The notes beneath the pieces are model-generated. The model worked only from the letters and a program-made list of their open reading frames with translations, made no database searches and had not been told where the DNA came from. A stretch of 64,000 nt of DNA from DATJGR01 sp041739525 (lineage in GTDB: Bacteria; Pseudomonadota; Gammaproteobacteria; Pseudomonadales; Azotimanducaceae), in contig JBGSNQ010000131.1 of assembly GCA_041739525.1 (NCBI GenBank), forward strand, positions 25,369 to 89,368, given 5' to 3'. Positions 26,385-36,148 of this stretch are shown here, one piece after another. Position 1 is the first letter of the stretch. The number at the start of each line of letters is the position of its first letter. Both the position numbers and the translations under genes were made by a program.

Positions 26385-27407
26385 TCAGTTGTGCGCGTGC
26401 AACTGTTCGTTCAGTTTGATCGCAGCACGGTTGGTGCGGCACTCGACCGCCCCAGTGCGACTGTTGCGGATGAACAGCATGTCGGAAGCGCCGGACAACT
26501 CGCGGCCCTTGGCAGTGCGAACCTTATGACGGTCTTCGTCGATGACGTCGACCACCGTACCGGACGTAATGTAGAGCCCGGCTTCGATCGTGCAGCGATC
26601 ACCCAACGAGATTCCAGTGCCGCCGTTCGCACCGATCAGACAATGGCGTCCGATGCTGACCTTGATGTTGCCGCCGCCCGAAAGCGTGCCCATGGTGCTC
26701 GAGCTGCCGCCGAGATCCGTGTGTTCGGCGACGATCACGCCTTGCGAGATGCGGCCCTCGATCATGTTCGGTCCGATCGCACCCGCGTTGAAATTGACGA
26801 AGCCCTCGTGCATTACCGTGGTGCCTTCACCGAGGTATGCGCCGAGACGAATCCGCGCCGCGTCGGCGATGCGCACTCCGCTCGGAATGACGTAATCGGT
26901 CATCCGCGGAAACTTGTCGAGCGAATGCACGGTGAGCTGACGACCCGCGCGCCGCGCGGCGATCATAGCGGCCTGAAACTCGCTGACGTCGATCGCGCCA
27001 TCGCTGGTCCACGCGACGTTTGGCAACTGCGCGAAGATGCCCTCGAGATTCAGGGTATTTGGCAGTGCGAGGCGGTGTGACAGGAGCTGCAGTTTGAAGT
27101 ACGCCTCCGCCGTCGACTGAATCGCGCCGTCGTGTTCGAGCACGAGGCCGGTCAACGGTTTGTCGATCTCCGCGAGCAGTTCGCAACCGCGCGCCGCATC
27201 AGCGGCACCAACGTTTGCAAGCGATCGAGCGAGCGTAGCTGCGTCTGCAGGAGACAGAGTGCTGACGCCCGGCTTCAGGCGCGCACGAACCGCGGCAGCG
27301 GTATCTGCCGAAGGGCTCTTGCAAGGCGCAGGAAAGAGTACTTCGAGCGGCACTCCGGCTCGATTGTGAGTCGCGTGGCCTATGCCAAATGCAAAGAGAT
27401 CACTCAT
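26385..27407 (-). CDS. dapD: Tetrahydrodipicolinate N-succinyltransferase (Pseudomonas-type DapD)
   Basis: 340 residues from ATG 27407 (MSDLFAFGIG). An N-terminal helical domain is followed by a left-handed beta-helix with hexapeptide repeats such as FNAGAIGPNMIEGRISQGVI, the Gly/Ser-rich GGSSSTMGTLSGGG and RHCLIGANGGTGISLGDRCTI. Its length is that of the longer (about 340-residue) class found in Pseudomonas rather than the 274-residue E. coli enzyme. It succinylates tetrahydrodipicolinate. Forms a dapC-dapD-dapE run. Confidence 0.94.
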   Translation of the reverse strand: MSDLFAFGIGHATHNRAGVPLEVLFPAPCKSPSADTAAAVRARLKPGVSTLSPADAATLARSLANVGAADAARGCELLAEIDKPLTGLVLEHDGAIQSTAEAYFKLQLLSHRLALPNTLNLEGIFAQLPNVAWTSDGAIDVSEFQAAMIAARRAGRQLTVHSLDKFPRMTDYVIPSGVRIADAARIRLGAYLGEGTTVMHEGFVNFNAGAIGPNMIEGRISQGVIVAEHTDLGGSSSTMGTLSGGGNIKVSIGRHCLIGANGGTGISLGDRCTIEAGLYITSGTVVDVIDEDRHKVRTAKGRELSGASDMLFIRNSRTGAVECRTNRAAIKLNEQLHAHN

Positions 27408-27474
27408 TGGAAATCCCGGCGCCCGATTCGAGGGGCGGTAACCTAACATAAGGCGTCATTTCCATGGCGAGAAC

Positions 27475-28680
27475 TCACAGTGAGCGCGCGAAGTGAACGA
27501 TGCGCTCCGCCGCGTCGATGCATTCGGGTAACTCGGCCACCATCGCCATGCGAACTCGATCCATGCCGGGATCGACGCCGCCATGCGGTCTCGATAGATA
27601 GCGACCCGGCAATACGGTGACGTTTTCTTCTACGAACAGCCTGCGCGTGAACGATTCGTCGTCAATTGGCGTGCGCGGCCAGTAATAGAAGCCGCCTTCG
27701 GGCGATGTGACACCGAGAACCGGTGCGAGCATGGGCGTTACGACGGCGAACTTCTGCCGGTACACCGCGCGATTGTCTTTGACGTGCGTTTCATCCAACC
27801 ACGCAAGTTCGCTCACGTGCTGAACGTGGGCGGGCATCGCGCAACCGTGATATGTCCGGTACAGAAAGTAGCGATCGAGAATCGCCCCGTCGCCGGCCAC
27901 GAAACCGGAGCGCAGCCCTGGCAGATTCGATCGCTTCGATAGGCTGTGAAAGACCACGCAGCGCGCGTAGTCGTCCCTGCCGATGGAAGCGCATGCCTGA
28001 AGCAGCCCCGCCGGCGGATTCGACTCGTCCGGATAGATCTCCGAATAACACTCGTCGGCCGCGATCACGAAGTCGTAGCGATCGGCCAACCCGATCAGCT
28101 GGATCAGCTGTTCGACAGGCATCACGGCACCCGTTGGATTTCCGGGCGAGCAGATGAACAGCAACTCACAGTTGCTCCACACCTCGTCGGGAACCGATTC
28201 GAAATCGGAAAGATAGTTGGTCGCTTCCGTGCACGGTGCGTAATAGGGCGTCGTGCCGCGCAACAGTACAGCCCCTTCGTAAATCTGGTAGAAAGGATTC
28301 GGCAGTACCGCGCAACTGCCGCTGCGCCCGGACAGCACGCACTGTGCGAACGAAAACAGCGCTTCGCGCGTTCCGCTCACCGGCAGGATGTGTTTGCCGG
28401 ACGCCAGCGAACCCGGCTTCAATCGGAAGCGTGACGTAGCCCAGGCGGCAATTGCGCTACGCAGCGAATCGCTTCCGCGCGTCGCCGGATACGTGCCGAG
28501 CCCGGGTTGTACGAACGTAGGATCGGTCGCGGCGTCGACCAGGAACTTCGCGGCTGCGTGCTTCGGCTCGCCGATCGATAGTGCGATATGCGGTGCATTG
28601 CTGCGGCTGCTGACGCCGGCCTTCAGCGCGTTCATGCGCTCGAACGGGTAGGGCAGCAGCGAATCGAGAAACGGGTTCAT
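27475..28680 (-). CDS. dapC: Succinyldiaminopimelate transaminase
   Basis: 401 residues from ATG 28680. Class I PLP aminotransferase: ALSIGEPKH near the start, VSGTREALFSFAQ, ICSPGNPTGAVMP, VIAADECYSEIYPDE and the PLP-lysine box FHSLSKRSNLPGLRSGFVAG. The length and sequence style match DapC of Bordetella and Pseudomonas; context with dapD and dapE makes this the probable succinyl-amino-ketopimelate transaminase. It lies 5 nt after glnD, and 67 nt before dapD, where a weak internal promoter is possible. Confidence 0.93.
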   Translation of the reverse strand: MNPFLDSLLPYPFERMNALKAGVSSRSNAPHIALSIGEPKHAAAKFLVDAATDPTFVQPGLGTYPATRGSDSLRSAIAAWATSRFRLKPGSLASGKHILPVSGTREALFSFAQCVLSGRSGSCAVLPNPFYQIYEGAVLLRGTTPYYAPCTEATNYLSDFESVPDEVWSNCELLFICSPGNPTGAVMPVEQLIQLIGLADRYDFVIAADECYSEIYPDESNPPAGLLQACASIGRDDYARCVVFHSLSKRSNLPGLRSGFVAGDGAILDRYFLYRTYHGCAMPAHVQHVSELAWLDETHVKDNRAVYRQKFAVVTPMLAPVLGVTSPEGGFYYWPRTPIDDESFTRRLFVEENVTVLPGRYLSRPHGGVDPGMDRVRMAMVAELPECIDAAERIVHFARSL

Positions 28681-28685
28681 TCGGC

Positions 28686-31328
28686 TCAGCTCGCGAGGGT
28701 TTCTTCGTTGAGTTGTTGGTCGAGGCGCTCGCGGATAGTGCGCGTAACGAATTCGATTCGATCGGGGTCTTTGATCGGCAGCGTGCCGGTACCGCTGATG
28801 TAAAACACGTCTTCGACACGTTCGCCCAAGGTCGTGATCTTCGCGCTGTGCACGTTGATGCCCAACTCGACGAAGATGATGCCCAGACGCGCGAGCAACC
28901 CCGGCCGGTCGGATGCAACGACGCGCAACACCGACCATTGCTGATCCGGATCGTTCGACAGGTGTGCTTCCGTCGGTCGCTGGAACTGCTTCAAGCGTCG
29001 GGGAATGCGACGCTTGGCGAGCTCGGGGTAGCGTTCGAGGTCGCTCAACTGCGCGATCAACGTCCGTTCGATGTGCCGGCAGCGCGCCGCATTCGCGCTG
29101 ATCGAGTGCCCCGATTCGTCTAGCACGATGTAGCTGTTGAAGCACAGATTGCCGGCAGACGTATGGATGCGCGCATCGTGAATCGAAAGGCCCAGTTGAT
29201 CGATTGCGATGACGCTGGCAGCAAACAATCGCGGTTGGTCGCGCGTATACAGAAATATCTCGGTGGCGCCTTCTTCGCTGGCGTGGCCGACTACGTCGCG
29301 CACCAGGACCAGTGGTCCACTCGAGAGGTCGTGCTTTGCGATCGCCTCCGTCAACGAAACGATCTGCACGACAGAATGCTGCATGAAGAACTCGGGATCG
29401 GGATCGTCCCAGAGCAGCAGCGCACGTTCGCGGTCGATGCCGCGCTCTTCGAGCTTCGCCAACGCTTCCGTCCGGTGGTGTTCGATGTACGCAGCGCGAT
29501 CAACCGGCAGATTGAGGCCGCGGCGCAATGCCCTGCGCGTTTCCATGTAGAGCTGTCGCATCAAGGTCGCACGCCAGCCGTTCCACAGATTCGGATTCGT
29601 CGCGTTGATGTCGGCAACGGTGAGTGTGTACAGATAGTCGAGCCGCATCTCGGTGCGGACCTCGCTTGCGAATTCGTGGATTACGACCGGATCGTTGATG
29701 TCTTTGCTTTGAGCGGTGGCGGACATCAACAGATGCACGCGCACGAGCCAGGCCACCAGTTCGGTATCGGCTTCATCGAGGCTGTGTCGGCGACAGAAGT
29801 CGATCACATCGACTGCGCCCAGCGTCGAATGGTCGCCGCCGCGCCCCTTTGCAATGTCGTGGAACAGGCCAGCGATGTACAACAATTCGATCTTCGGCAG
29901 ATTCTTGATGCAGTGGTGCGCGACCGGAAACGTGTCCTGGCTCGATCGATAGTGAAGACGCCGCATGTTGCGGATCACCATCATCGTGTGCGCATCGACG
30001 GTGTAGATATGGAACAGATCGTGTTGCATCTGACCGATGACGCGGCCGAATTCGGGGATGTAGCGCGCCAGCATCCCGTATCTGCGCATGCGCGTCAGTT
30101 GCGACACCAGCGTGTAGGGTGCGCGCAACAGATCGATGAATAGCCCGGTAACCTCCGGACTGTTGCGGAACGCCTCGTCGATCAGATCGAGGCTGTTGCG
30201 AACCTGACGGATCGTCGTGGCACGAACGCCGGAAATGTCGCGGCGGTTCGCCATGATGACGAACATTTCCATCAACGCGGGCGGGTGTGCGCGGAACACG
30301 TCTTCGCTGCGCGTCTCGATGTAGTTGTCGCGAATCTGGAAGCGTTCGTTGATGGGCTCGATTTCGGGCTCGTAGTGCGCGCGCAGGATCGCTTCGTCGA
30401 AGTGCTGCAAGAGGATGTCGTTCACTTCGCGCAGGCTCAGCACGTGGCTGTAGTAGTCGTGCATGAACTGCTCTACGCCGAGTTGCGCATCGCTGTCGGT
30501 GTAGCCCAACCGATCGGCTAAGGTGCGTTGATAGTCGAACAGCAATCGGTCTTCCGAACGTCCCGCGATCAGGTGCAGGCCGTAACGAACCCGCCATAGG
30601 AATCGTCGACCGTCGTTGAGCCACTGCCGTTCCTGCGCGGTGAGGAACCCGCGCGCGCTGAGATCCTCGGCCGACGTGTTGCCGAAGTGGCGTTTGATGA
30701 TCCAGCCGACCGTCTGGATATCGCGCAGACCGCCCGGTGCCACTTTGATGTTCGGCTCGAGGTTGTAGTCGACGTCCTGATAGCGGTCGTGGCGCTTGCG
30801 CTGTTCGTCGACCTTGGCGCTGAAGAAACGCGCGCTGGGCCAGATTTCGTCAGTGGCGAACAATCGGCCTACCTGGCGGTCGAGCGCCAGTGTTCCCGCA
30901 AGCAGTCGGCGCTCGAGGATCGAGGTTGCCGTTGCGATGTCCTCTTTCGCCTCCTGATGGCACTGGTCGATGGTCCGCACGCTGTGGCCGATGTTCAGCT
31001 TCAGGTCCCATAGGTTTTGCACGAACGTTTCGATGCCGTCGCGATATTCCGCAGGGTCGCCGTCGACGAGAATCAGCAGATCGATGTCGGAGTGCGGGTG
31101 TAACTCGCCGCGCCCGTATCCACCGACAGCGAACAGCGCCAGATGCTGGCCGGTGCCTTCCGGCCATTTGATGCGGCTCCACAGATCCTTGATCAGTTGA
31201 TCGAAGAATTCGGCGCGGCTGCGCACGATCGTTTCGACGTCTTCACCGGCCCAGAATCGTTGTGCGAGAAGGGAATCGGATGAGCTGATTCGGCGTCGCG
31301 CCTCACTCAGCTTGTCAGTCGGTGTCAC
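28686..31328 (-). CDS. glnD: Bifunctional [protein-PII] uridylyltransferase/uridylyl-removing enzyme GlnD
   Basis: 880 residues. The nucleotidyltransferase domain has LFAVGGYGRGELHPHSDIDLLIL (near residues 65-87). The HD domain includes LFHDIAKGRGGDHS and VAHHCIKNLPK. Two C-terminal ACT domains cover about residues 695-770 and 805-870 (ASDRPGLLARLGIIF). GlnD senses glutamine and modifies PII proteins, controlling nitrogen assimilation. Its start overlaps the end of map by 4 nt. Confidence 0.97.
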   Translation of the reverse strand: MTPTDKLSEARRRISSSDSLLAQRFWAGEDVETIVRSRAEFFDQLIKDLWSRIKWPEGTGQHLALFAVGGYGRGELHPHSDIDLLILVDGDPAEYRDGIETFVQNLWDLKLNIGHSVRTIDQCHQEAKEDIATATSILERRLLAGTLALDRQVGRLFATDEIWPSARFFSAKVDEQRKRHDRYQDVDYNLEPNIKVAPGGLRDIQTVGWIIKRHFGNTSAEDLSARGFLTAQERQWLNDGRRFLWRVRYGLHLIAGRSEDRLLFDYQRTLADRLGYTDSDAQLGVEQFMHDYYSHVLSLREVNDILLQHFDEAILRAHYEPEIEPINERFQIRDNYIETRSEDVFRAHPPALMEMFVIMANRRDISGVRATTIRQVRNSLDLIDEAFRNSPEVTGLFIDLLRAPYTLVSQLTRMRRYGMLARYIPEFGRVIGQMQHDLFHIYTVDAHTMMVIRNMRRLHYRSSQDTFPVAHHCIKNLPKIELLYIAGLFHDIAKGRGGDHSTLGAVDVIDFCRRHSLDEADTELVAWLVRVHLLMSATAQSKDINDPVVIHEFASEVRTEMRLDYLYTLTVADINATNPNLWNGWRATLMRQLYMETRRALRRGLNLPVDRAAYIEHHRTEALAKLEERGIDRERALLLWDDPDPEFFMQHSVVQIVSLTEAIAKHDLSSGPLVLVRDVVGHASEEGATEIFLYTRDQPRLFAASVIAIDQLGLSIHDARIHTSAGNLCFNSYIVLDESGHSISANAARCRHIERTLIAQLSDLERYPELAKRRIPRRLKQFQRPTEAHLSNDPDQQWSVLRVVASDRPGLLARLGIIFVELGINVHSAKITTLGERVEDVFYISGTGTLPIKDPDRIEFVTRTIRERLDQQLNEETLAS

Positions 31329-32116
31329 GGAAACCGTTCTTCCGCGCGCCGTGTCAGGACTTCAGCGCCGTCGCTCGTCACCAGGATCGTATGTTCCCAT
31401 TGTGCCGATAGTTTGTGGTCCTTCGTCACGACGGTCCATTGATCGGGAAGCATCTTGATGTGGCGTTGACCCGCGTTGATCATCGGTTCGATGGTGAACG
31501 TCATTCCGGCTTCGATCTTCGCGCCGGTATTCGGCCGCCCGTAGTGCAGTATTTGTGGCTCGTCGTGGAACACGTCGCCGATTCCGTGCCCGCAGAACTC
31601 GCGCACCACCGACAAGTTGTTGGCCTCGGCGTGCGATTGAATCGCGTGGCCGATATCGCCCAGATGCGCGCCGGGCCGTACCACTCTAATGCCGCGGTAC
31701 AGGCACTCTTGTGTGATCTCGACCAGGCGGCGCGCCATTACGCTGGGTTCACCGACGAAGAACATCTTGCTCGTGTCGCCGTGATATCGATCCTTGATGA
31801 CCGTAACGTCGATGTTCACCACGTCGCCGCGTTTCAGTCGCTTGCTGTCCGACGGAATGCCATGACACACGACGTGGTTTACGGATGTGCAGATGGACTT
31901 CGGAAAGGGCGGTTGTCCAGGTGCATTGCTGTAGTTGAGCGGCGCGGGAATCGCATCGAGTTCTTCGACGATGAAGCGATGGCAGATGCGGTCGAGTTCT
32001 TCGGTGGTCACGCCCGGCTGAACGTGCTCGCCGATCATCTCGAGCACACTCGCGGCGAGACGTCCGGCCACTCGCATGCGTGCGACTTCATCCTCGTTGC
32101 GTAGTTTGATGGGCAT
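31325..32116 (-). CDS. map: Methionine aminopeptidase, type I
   Basis: 263 residues, type I length. Metal ligands are in VNIDVTVIKDRYHGDTSKMF (two Asp), EFCGHGIGDVFHDEP (His), TFTIEPMIN (Glu) and AQWEHTILVT (Glu). N-terminal methionine removal during translation. It diverges from rpsB, the conserved map/rpsB arrangement, and leads the minus-strand block to plsB. Confidence 0.97.
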   Translation of the reverse strand: MPIKLRNEDEVARMRVAGRLAASVLEMIGEHVQPGVTTEELDRICHRFIVEELDAIPAPLNYSNAPGQPPFPKSICTSVNHVVCHGIPSDSKRLKRGDVVNIDVTVIKDRYHGDTSKMFFVGEPSVMARRLVEITQECLYRGIRVVRPGAHLGDIGHAIQSHAEANNLSVVREFCGHGIGDVFHDEPQILHYGRPNTGAKIEAGMTFTIEPMINAGQRHIKMLPDQWTVVTKDHKLSAQWEHTILVTSDGAEVLTRRAEERFP

Positions 32117-32147
32117 TCCGGGGTGCCGTTCGGGCCTATTGGGTCGG

Positions 32148-32176
32148 TTTCGACGAAAAACGGATTATGGTATAAA
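32148..32176 (+). promoter_or_regulatory. Candidate rpsB-tsf promoter
   Basis: TATAAA at 32171-32176, 17 nt after TTTCGA (32148-32153), is the best sigma-70 candidate in the map-rpsB gap. The -35 is poor (3/6). The -10 is followed by the GC-only stretch GCGCGCCGCC, the type of discriminator found at stringently controlled translation promoters. Confidence 0.5.
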
Positions 32177-32333
32177 GCGCGCCGCCGTGAGGCAAACCGG
32201 ATATCTCGCGACTCACTCTTAGAACGCGAGAGTTCAAAATTCTCACACGCATCGACACAGCCCTGTGGGTGCCATCGAAAGGTGGTTCGGGTCTGGGGTG
32301 CGTGGAGGCTCAACCCAAACATGACGAGGAAAC
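32177..32333 (+). promoter_or_regulatory. rpsB 5' leader, possible S2 autoregulatory site
   Basis: About 150 nt of untranslated leader precede rpsB. It contains a stem TCTCGCG (32204-32210)/CGCGAGA (32225-32231) and a G-rich stretch just before GAGG (32325-32328). In E. coli, ribosomal protein S2 represses its own leader; whether this leader folds likewise is an inference. Confidence 0.4.
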
Positions 32334-33104
32334 ATGGCAAATATCAGCATGCGTGACATGTTGGCCGCAGGCGTGCACTTCGGCCACCAGACGCGGTTCT
32401 GGAATCCCAAGATGGCCCCCTTCATTTTCGGGGCCCGCAACAAGATCCACATCATCAACCTCGAGCGTACGGTACCTGCCTTCAACGAAGCGCTGGTGTA
32501 TCTGAAGACGCTGTCGGCGCGGCGGCACAAGGTGCTGTTCGTCGGCACGAAACGCTCGGCCGCGAAGGTCATTCGCGAACAGGCAACGCGTGTCGGCATG
32601 CCGTTCGTCGATCAACGCTGGCTCGGCGGCATGCTCACCAACTACAAGACGATCCGCCAGTCGATCCGTCGCCTGCAGGAACTCGAGGCGCAGTTGGCCG
32701 ACGGCACGTTCGAGCGCCTGACCAAGAAAGAAGCGCTGACGAAGCGTCGCCTCATGGAAAAACTCGAGCGTAGCCTTGGCGGTATCAAGAACATGGGTGG
32801 GCTGCCCGATGCGTTGTTCGTGGTCGACGTTCAGCACGAACACATCGCGGTTTCAGAAGCGAACAAGCTCGGCATCCCGGTGGTCGGTATCGTCGATACC
32901 AACAGCGATCCGGTCGGTGTCGATTACGTCATCCCCGGCAACGACGATGCGATACGCGCGGTACGTCTGTACGTGACCGCGGTCGCCGACGCGGTAGCCG
33001 AGGGTCAAGCGACCGCCGGCGGTGAAGTCCGCATCGACGAGTTCGTCGAGGTGGACGAGGTCGGCACCGAAACGGCCGACTACGACGTCGACGAGGCAGT
33101 CTGA
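32334..33104 (+). CDS. rpsB: 30S ribosomal protein S2
   Basis: 256 residues starting MANISMRDMLAAGVHFGHQT. Family signatures GVHFGHQTRFWNPKMAPFIF and PDALFVVDVQHEHIAVSEA (near residue 160) are present, plus IPGNDDAIRAVRLYV. An acidic C-terminal tail extends from about residue 225. Ribosome-binding site GAGG at 32325-32328. First gene of the translation/outer-membrane block; tsf follows after 1 nt. Confidence 0.98.
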   Translation: MANISMRDMLAAGVHFGHQTRFWNPKMAPFIFGARNKIHIINLERTVPAFNEALVYLKTLSARRHKVLFVGTKRSAAKVIREQATRVGMPFVDQRWLGGMLTNYKTIRQSIRRLQELEAQLADGTFERLTKKEALTKRRLMEKLERSLGGIKNMGGLPDALFVVDVQHEHIAVSEANKLGIPVVGIVDTNSDPVGVDYVIPGNDDAIRAVRLYVTAVADAVAEGQATAGGEVRIDEFVEVDEVGTETADYDVDEAV

Positions 33105-33105
33105 A

Positions 33106-33975
33106 ATGGCAGTGACTGCAGCGATGGTCAAAGAGCTCCGGGAGCTCACCGGTCTCGGCATGATGGACTGCAAGAAAGCCCTGACCGATTCGGATGGCGA
33201 CATGAATGCCGCGGTGGAGACGCTGCGCCGCAACAGCGCCGTCAAAGCCGCAAAAAAAGCCGACCGCACTGCTTCGCAGGGTCTGCTCGGTGTTCGCGTG
33301 GCCGACGATGGCAGCTACGCGATCGTCGTCGAAGTGAACATCGAAACCGATTTCGCCGAACGCGATGCGTCGTTCGCCGCGTTCGTGAAACGCGTGCGCG
33401 ATGTCGCGTTCGAGAAGCGCACGAGTGATGTTGCAGCACTACTCGCCGGTGGCCTCGATGCCGAACGGGAGGCCTTGGTGCAGAGCATTGGCGAGAACGT
33501 TTCAGTACGACGTATTGCGTTGCTCGAAGCGCCGGGCGGAAGAGTTGCGAGTTACCTGCACGCAGACAACCGTAAGGCCGCGTTGGTAGCAGTGGTGGGT
33601 GGCGATGACGAACTCGGGCGCGACCTCGCGATGCACGTCACGGCAAGCAAACCGCTCGTCGTTACGGGCGCCGACGTGGCTCCGGACGTCGTCGAGAAAG
33701 AACGTGAGATCTACACCGCACAGGCGCAAGACAGCGGTAAGCCGGCCGACATCATTGCGAAGATGGTGGAAGGGCGCGTTCGCAAGTTCCTTGCCGAGGT
33801 GAGCTTGCTCGAGCAGCCGTTCGTCAAGGACCCGAACGTTCGAGTCAGTCAGTTGCTCTCGCAGAAGAAAGCCCGCTGCACCGGCTTCGTTCGATACGAG
33901 GTCGGCGAGGGCATCGACAAGGTCGAAACCGACTTTGCAGCGGAAGTCGCGGCGCAAGTCCGGGGTAAGGGCTAG
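33106..33975 (+). CDS. tsf: Elongation factor Ts
   Basis: 289 residues from ATG 33106. N-terminal UBA-like motif VKELRELTGLGMMDCKKALT, the TDFAERDASF-like ETDFAERDASFAAFVK, and the coiled-coil/C-terminal FVKDPNVRVSQLL. EF-Ts exchanges GDP on EF-Tu. Coupled tightly to rpsB. Confidence 0.97.
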   Translation: MAVTAAMVKELRELTGLGMMDCKKALTDSDGDMNAAVETLRRNSAVKAAKKADRTASQGLLGVRVADDGSYAIVVEVNIETDFAERDASFAAFVKRVRDVAFEKRTSDVAALLAGGLDAEREALVQSIGENVSVRRIALLEAPGGRVASYLHADNRKAALVAVVGGDDELGRDLAMHVTASKPLVVTGADVAPDVVEKEREIYTAQAQDSGKPADIIAKMVEGRVRKFLAEVSLLEQPFVKDPNVRVSQLLSQKKARCTGFVRYEVGEGIDKVETDFAAEVAAQVRGKG

Positions 33976-33981
33976 CGCTCC

Positions 33982-34707
33982 ATGGCCAGACCGGTCGTCT
34001 CCCGCTATTTGCTAAAGCTCAGCGGTGAAGCACTGGCCGGCGAGGCCGACTTCGGTATCGATTCCGTAGTCGTTCGCCGAATCGCTGGCGAAGTTGTCGC
34101 CACTCAACAGACCGGCGCCGAGTTCGGCGTCGTGCTGGGCGGCGGCAACCTGTTTCGCGGCGCCGCACTCGCGAAGGCCGGCCTCAATCGAGTGACCGGT
34201 GATCATATGGGCATGCTGGCCACCGTGATGAACGCGCTAGCGTTTCGGGATGTGCTGCAATCGCTTGGCGCGCGCGCAACCGTGCTATCGGCCGTTCCGA
34301 TGGCGAGCATCGTCGAAGGCTATTCGCAGGCGCGCGCGGTCGACCTGATTCAAGCCGGGCACGTCGTGATTTTTGCCGCCGGCACCGGCAACCCGTTTTT
34401 CACCACCGACTCAGCGGCGTGCCTGCGCGGCATCGAGATCGACGCCGACATTGTGCTCAAGGCGACCAAGGTAGATGGTGTATACACTTCCGATCCGCAC
34501 CTCGATGCGTCCGCACAGCGATTCGACCGCCTGAGTTACGACGAAGTCATCGCCCGCAATCTGAAGGTCATGGACATGACGGCCATCTGCCTGTGCCGCG
34601 ACCACGAGATGCCGATCGTCGTATTCGACATGAACGCGGCCGGTGCGTTGCAGCGCATCGTCGCGGGGGAGCGGGTCGGTACATTGATCGGCGGCGACTC
34701 CGAGTGA
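33982..34707 (+). CDS. pyrH: Uridylate kinase
   Basis: 241 residues. Amino-acid kinase family: YLLKLSGEALAGEADFGID at the N-terminus, VLGGGNLFRGAALAKAG, GDHMGMLATVMNALAFRD, TGNPFFTTDSAACLRG and VYTSDPHLDASAQRF. It phosphorylates UMP to UDP. Six nt after tsf. Confidence 0.97.
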   Translation: MARPVVSRYLLKLSGEALAGEADFGIDSVVVRRIAGEVVATQQTGAEFGVVLGGGNLFRGAALAKAGLNRVTGDHMGMLATVMNALAFRDVLQSLGARATVLSAVPMASIVEGYSQARAVDLIQAGHVVIFAAGTGNPFFTTDSAACLRGIEIDADIVLKATKVDGVYTSDPHLDASAQRFDRLSYDEVIARNLKVMDMTAICLCRDHEMPIVVFDMNAAGALQRIVAGERVGTLIGGDSE

Positions 34708-34744
34708 TGCACGACGCAACCTAATCTCAGATTGAGGCACCACC

Positions 34745-35302
34745 GTGATCGACGACATCAAACGTGAAGCCAACCTACGCATGGGCAAGTCGATCGAGGC
34801 GCTTGGGCACGCGTTCGGTCGGATTCGCACCGGGCGCGCGAACCCCGCGATACTCGACGGCATTCAGGTGCCGTACTACGGCGTCGACACACCTTTGAAC
34901 CAGGTCGCTTCGATCAACGTGCAGGATGCGCGCACGCTGATCATCTCGCCGTGGGAGAAGAAACTGATTTCGGACATCGAGAAGGCCATCCTCAAAAGCG
35001 ATCTCGGCATCACACCGGCATCGAATGCCGATTCGATCCGCATCGCATTGCCGCCGTTGTCGGAAGAGAACCGGCGCGATCTCGCGCGGCTCGCCAAACA
35101 GGAGGCGGAACAGGCGCGAGTGGCCGTTCGCAACATCCGTCGGGATGCGATGGGAAACGTGCGCGACTTCCTCAAGGAGAAGGAAATCTCCGAAGACGAC
35201 GCGCGTCGGGCGGAAGAAGACATCCAGCGGCTGACCGACAAGCGAATATCGGAAATCGATCACGCTTTGGCGGAAAAAGAAGCCGATTTATTAAAGATTT
35301 AA
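34745..35302 (+). CDS. frr: Ribosome recycling factor
   Basis: 185 residues from GTG 34745. The three-helix-bundle signature is clear: FGRIRTGRANPAILDGIQV, PLNQVASINVQDARTLIISPWEK, and RDFLKEKEISEDDARRAEED. RRF with EF-G splits post-termination ribosomes. AATCT-C-AGATT (34724-34734 region) is a small inverted repeat in the pyrH-frr spacer. Confidence 0.97.
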   Translation: MIDDIKREANLRMGKSIEALGHAFGRIRTGRANPAILDGIQVPYYGVDTPLNQVASINVQDARTLIISPWEKKLISDIEKAILKSDLGITPASNADSIRIALPPLSEENRRDLARLAKQEAEQARVAVRNIRRDAMGNVRDFLKEKEISEDDARRAEEDIQRLTDKRISEIDHALAEKEADLLKI

Positions 35303-35340
35303 CGCTAGTATCTCGACACTGACAGCGGATTTCAGGCGAT

Positions 35341-36081
35341 ATGTCCGAGCTTCAGGCCAGTGCCGCCCAGAACGATTCAGACCTCGTGCCGCGCCATGTG
35401 GCCATCATCATGGATGGCAATCACCGTTGGGCCAAAGCGCGTCATCTACCGGGCGCGGCCGGACATCGTGCGGGCGCCCGCAACATCCGTCCGATCGCTG
35501 AGCGCTGCGCCGATCTCGGCGTGCGTTATCTGACGATCTTCGCGCTGTCCACCGAAAACCTCGATCGCCCCAAGCGTGAAGTCGATCTGCTGCTCCAGCT
35601 GATGCGGCGTTTTCTCGAAGACAACGTCGACGAATTGCGTGATCGCGGCGTGAGGTTGCGGATCATCGGCGATCGCAGCCGCTTCGCAGCGGAACTACAG
35701 ATGCTGATGAAGCGCGCGGAACAGATCACGCGTGACAACGATCAGTTGCACCTGACCATCGCCGCGAACTACGGCGGTCGATGGGACATCACGCAGGCGA
35801 TGCGCGGTCTCGCAAAGGCCGTGGCGAGCGGTCAGATCGATCCGGAAAAGGTCGACGAGCACACCGTTGGCGGATTGTTGTCGCTGGGTAATCTGCCACC
35901 GCCGGATCTGTGCATCCGCACCGGCGGTGATCAACGCATCAGCAATTTTCTGCTGTGGGACCTCGCATACAGCGAACTGTATTTCACGGACGCGTACTGG
36001 CCCGAGTTCGACGAGATTCGGCTGGCCGACGCGTTCGAATCGTTCCGCGAGCGGCAACGCAGATTCGGACGCCGCCCGTGA
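35341..36081 (+). CDS. uppS: Isoprenyl transferase (undecaprenyl diphosphate synthase)
   Basis: 246 residues. IMDGNHRWAKARHLPGAAGH carries the catalytic Asp and is the family signature. TIFALSTENLDRPKREV and the second signature DLCIRTGGDQRISNFLLWDLAYSELYF are also present. It makes the C55 carrier for peptidoglycan and O-antigen. It lies in the frr-uppS-cdsA run, 38 nt after frr. Confidence 0.96.
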   Translation: MSELQASAAQNDSDLVPRHVAIIMDGNHRWAKARHLPGAAGHRAGARNIRPIAERCADLGVRYLTIFALSTENLDRPKREVDLLLQLMRRFLEDNVDELRDRGVRLRIIGDRSRFAAELQMLMKRAEQITRDNDQLHLTIAANYGGRWDITQAMRGLAKAVASGQIDPEKVDEHTVGGLLSLGNLPPPDLCIRTGGDQRISNFLLWDLAYSELYFTDAYWPEFDEIRLADAFESFRERQRRFGRRP

Positions 36082-36120
36082 CGTCTCACGGTGTGCGCTG
36101 CGATCGGCAGCACGCATGCG

Positions 36121-36148
36121 AAGCCCACATGCTGAAGCCCACATGCTG
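36121..36148 (+). repeat. Perfect 14-bp tandem duplication at the cdsA start
   Basis: AAGCCCACATGCTG occurs at 36121-36134 and 36135-36148. Each copy carries an ATG. The second ATG (36143) starts cdsA. The first (36129) is in a different frame and reads MLKPTC then TGA at 36147-36149, so it ends inside the first codons of cdsA. Confidence 0.9.

Noticed and set aside
29163..30143. 326-codon plus-strand frame opposite glnD
   Set aside because: Shadow of GlnD on the opposite strand.
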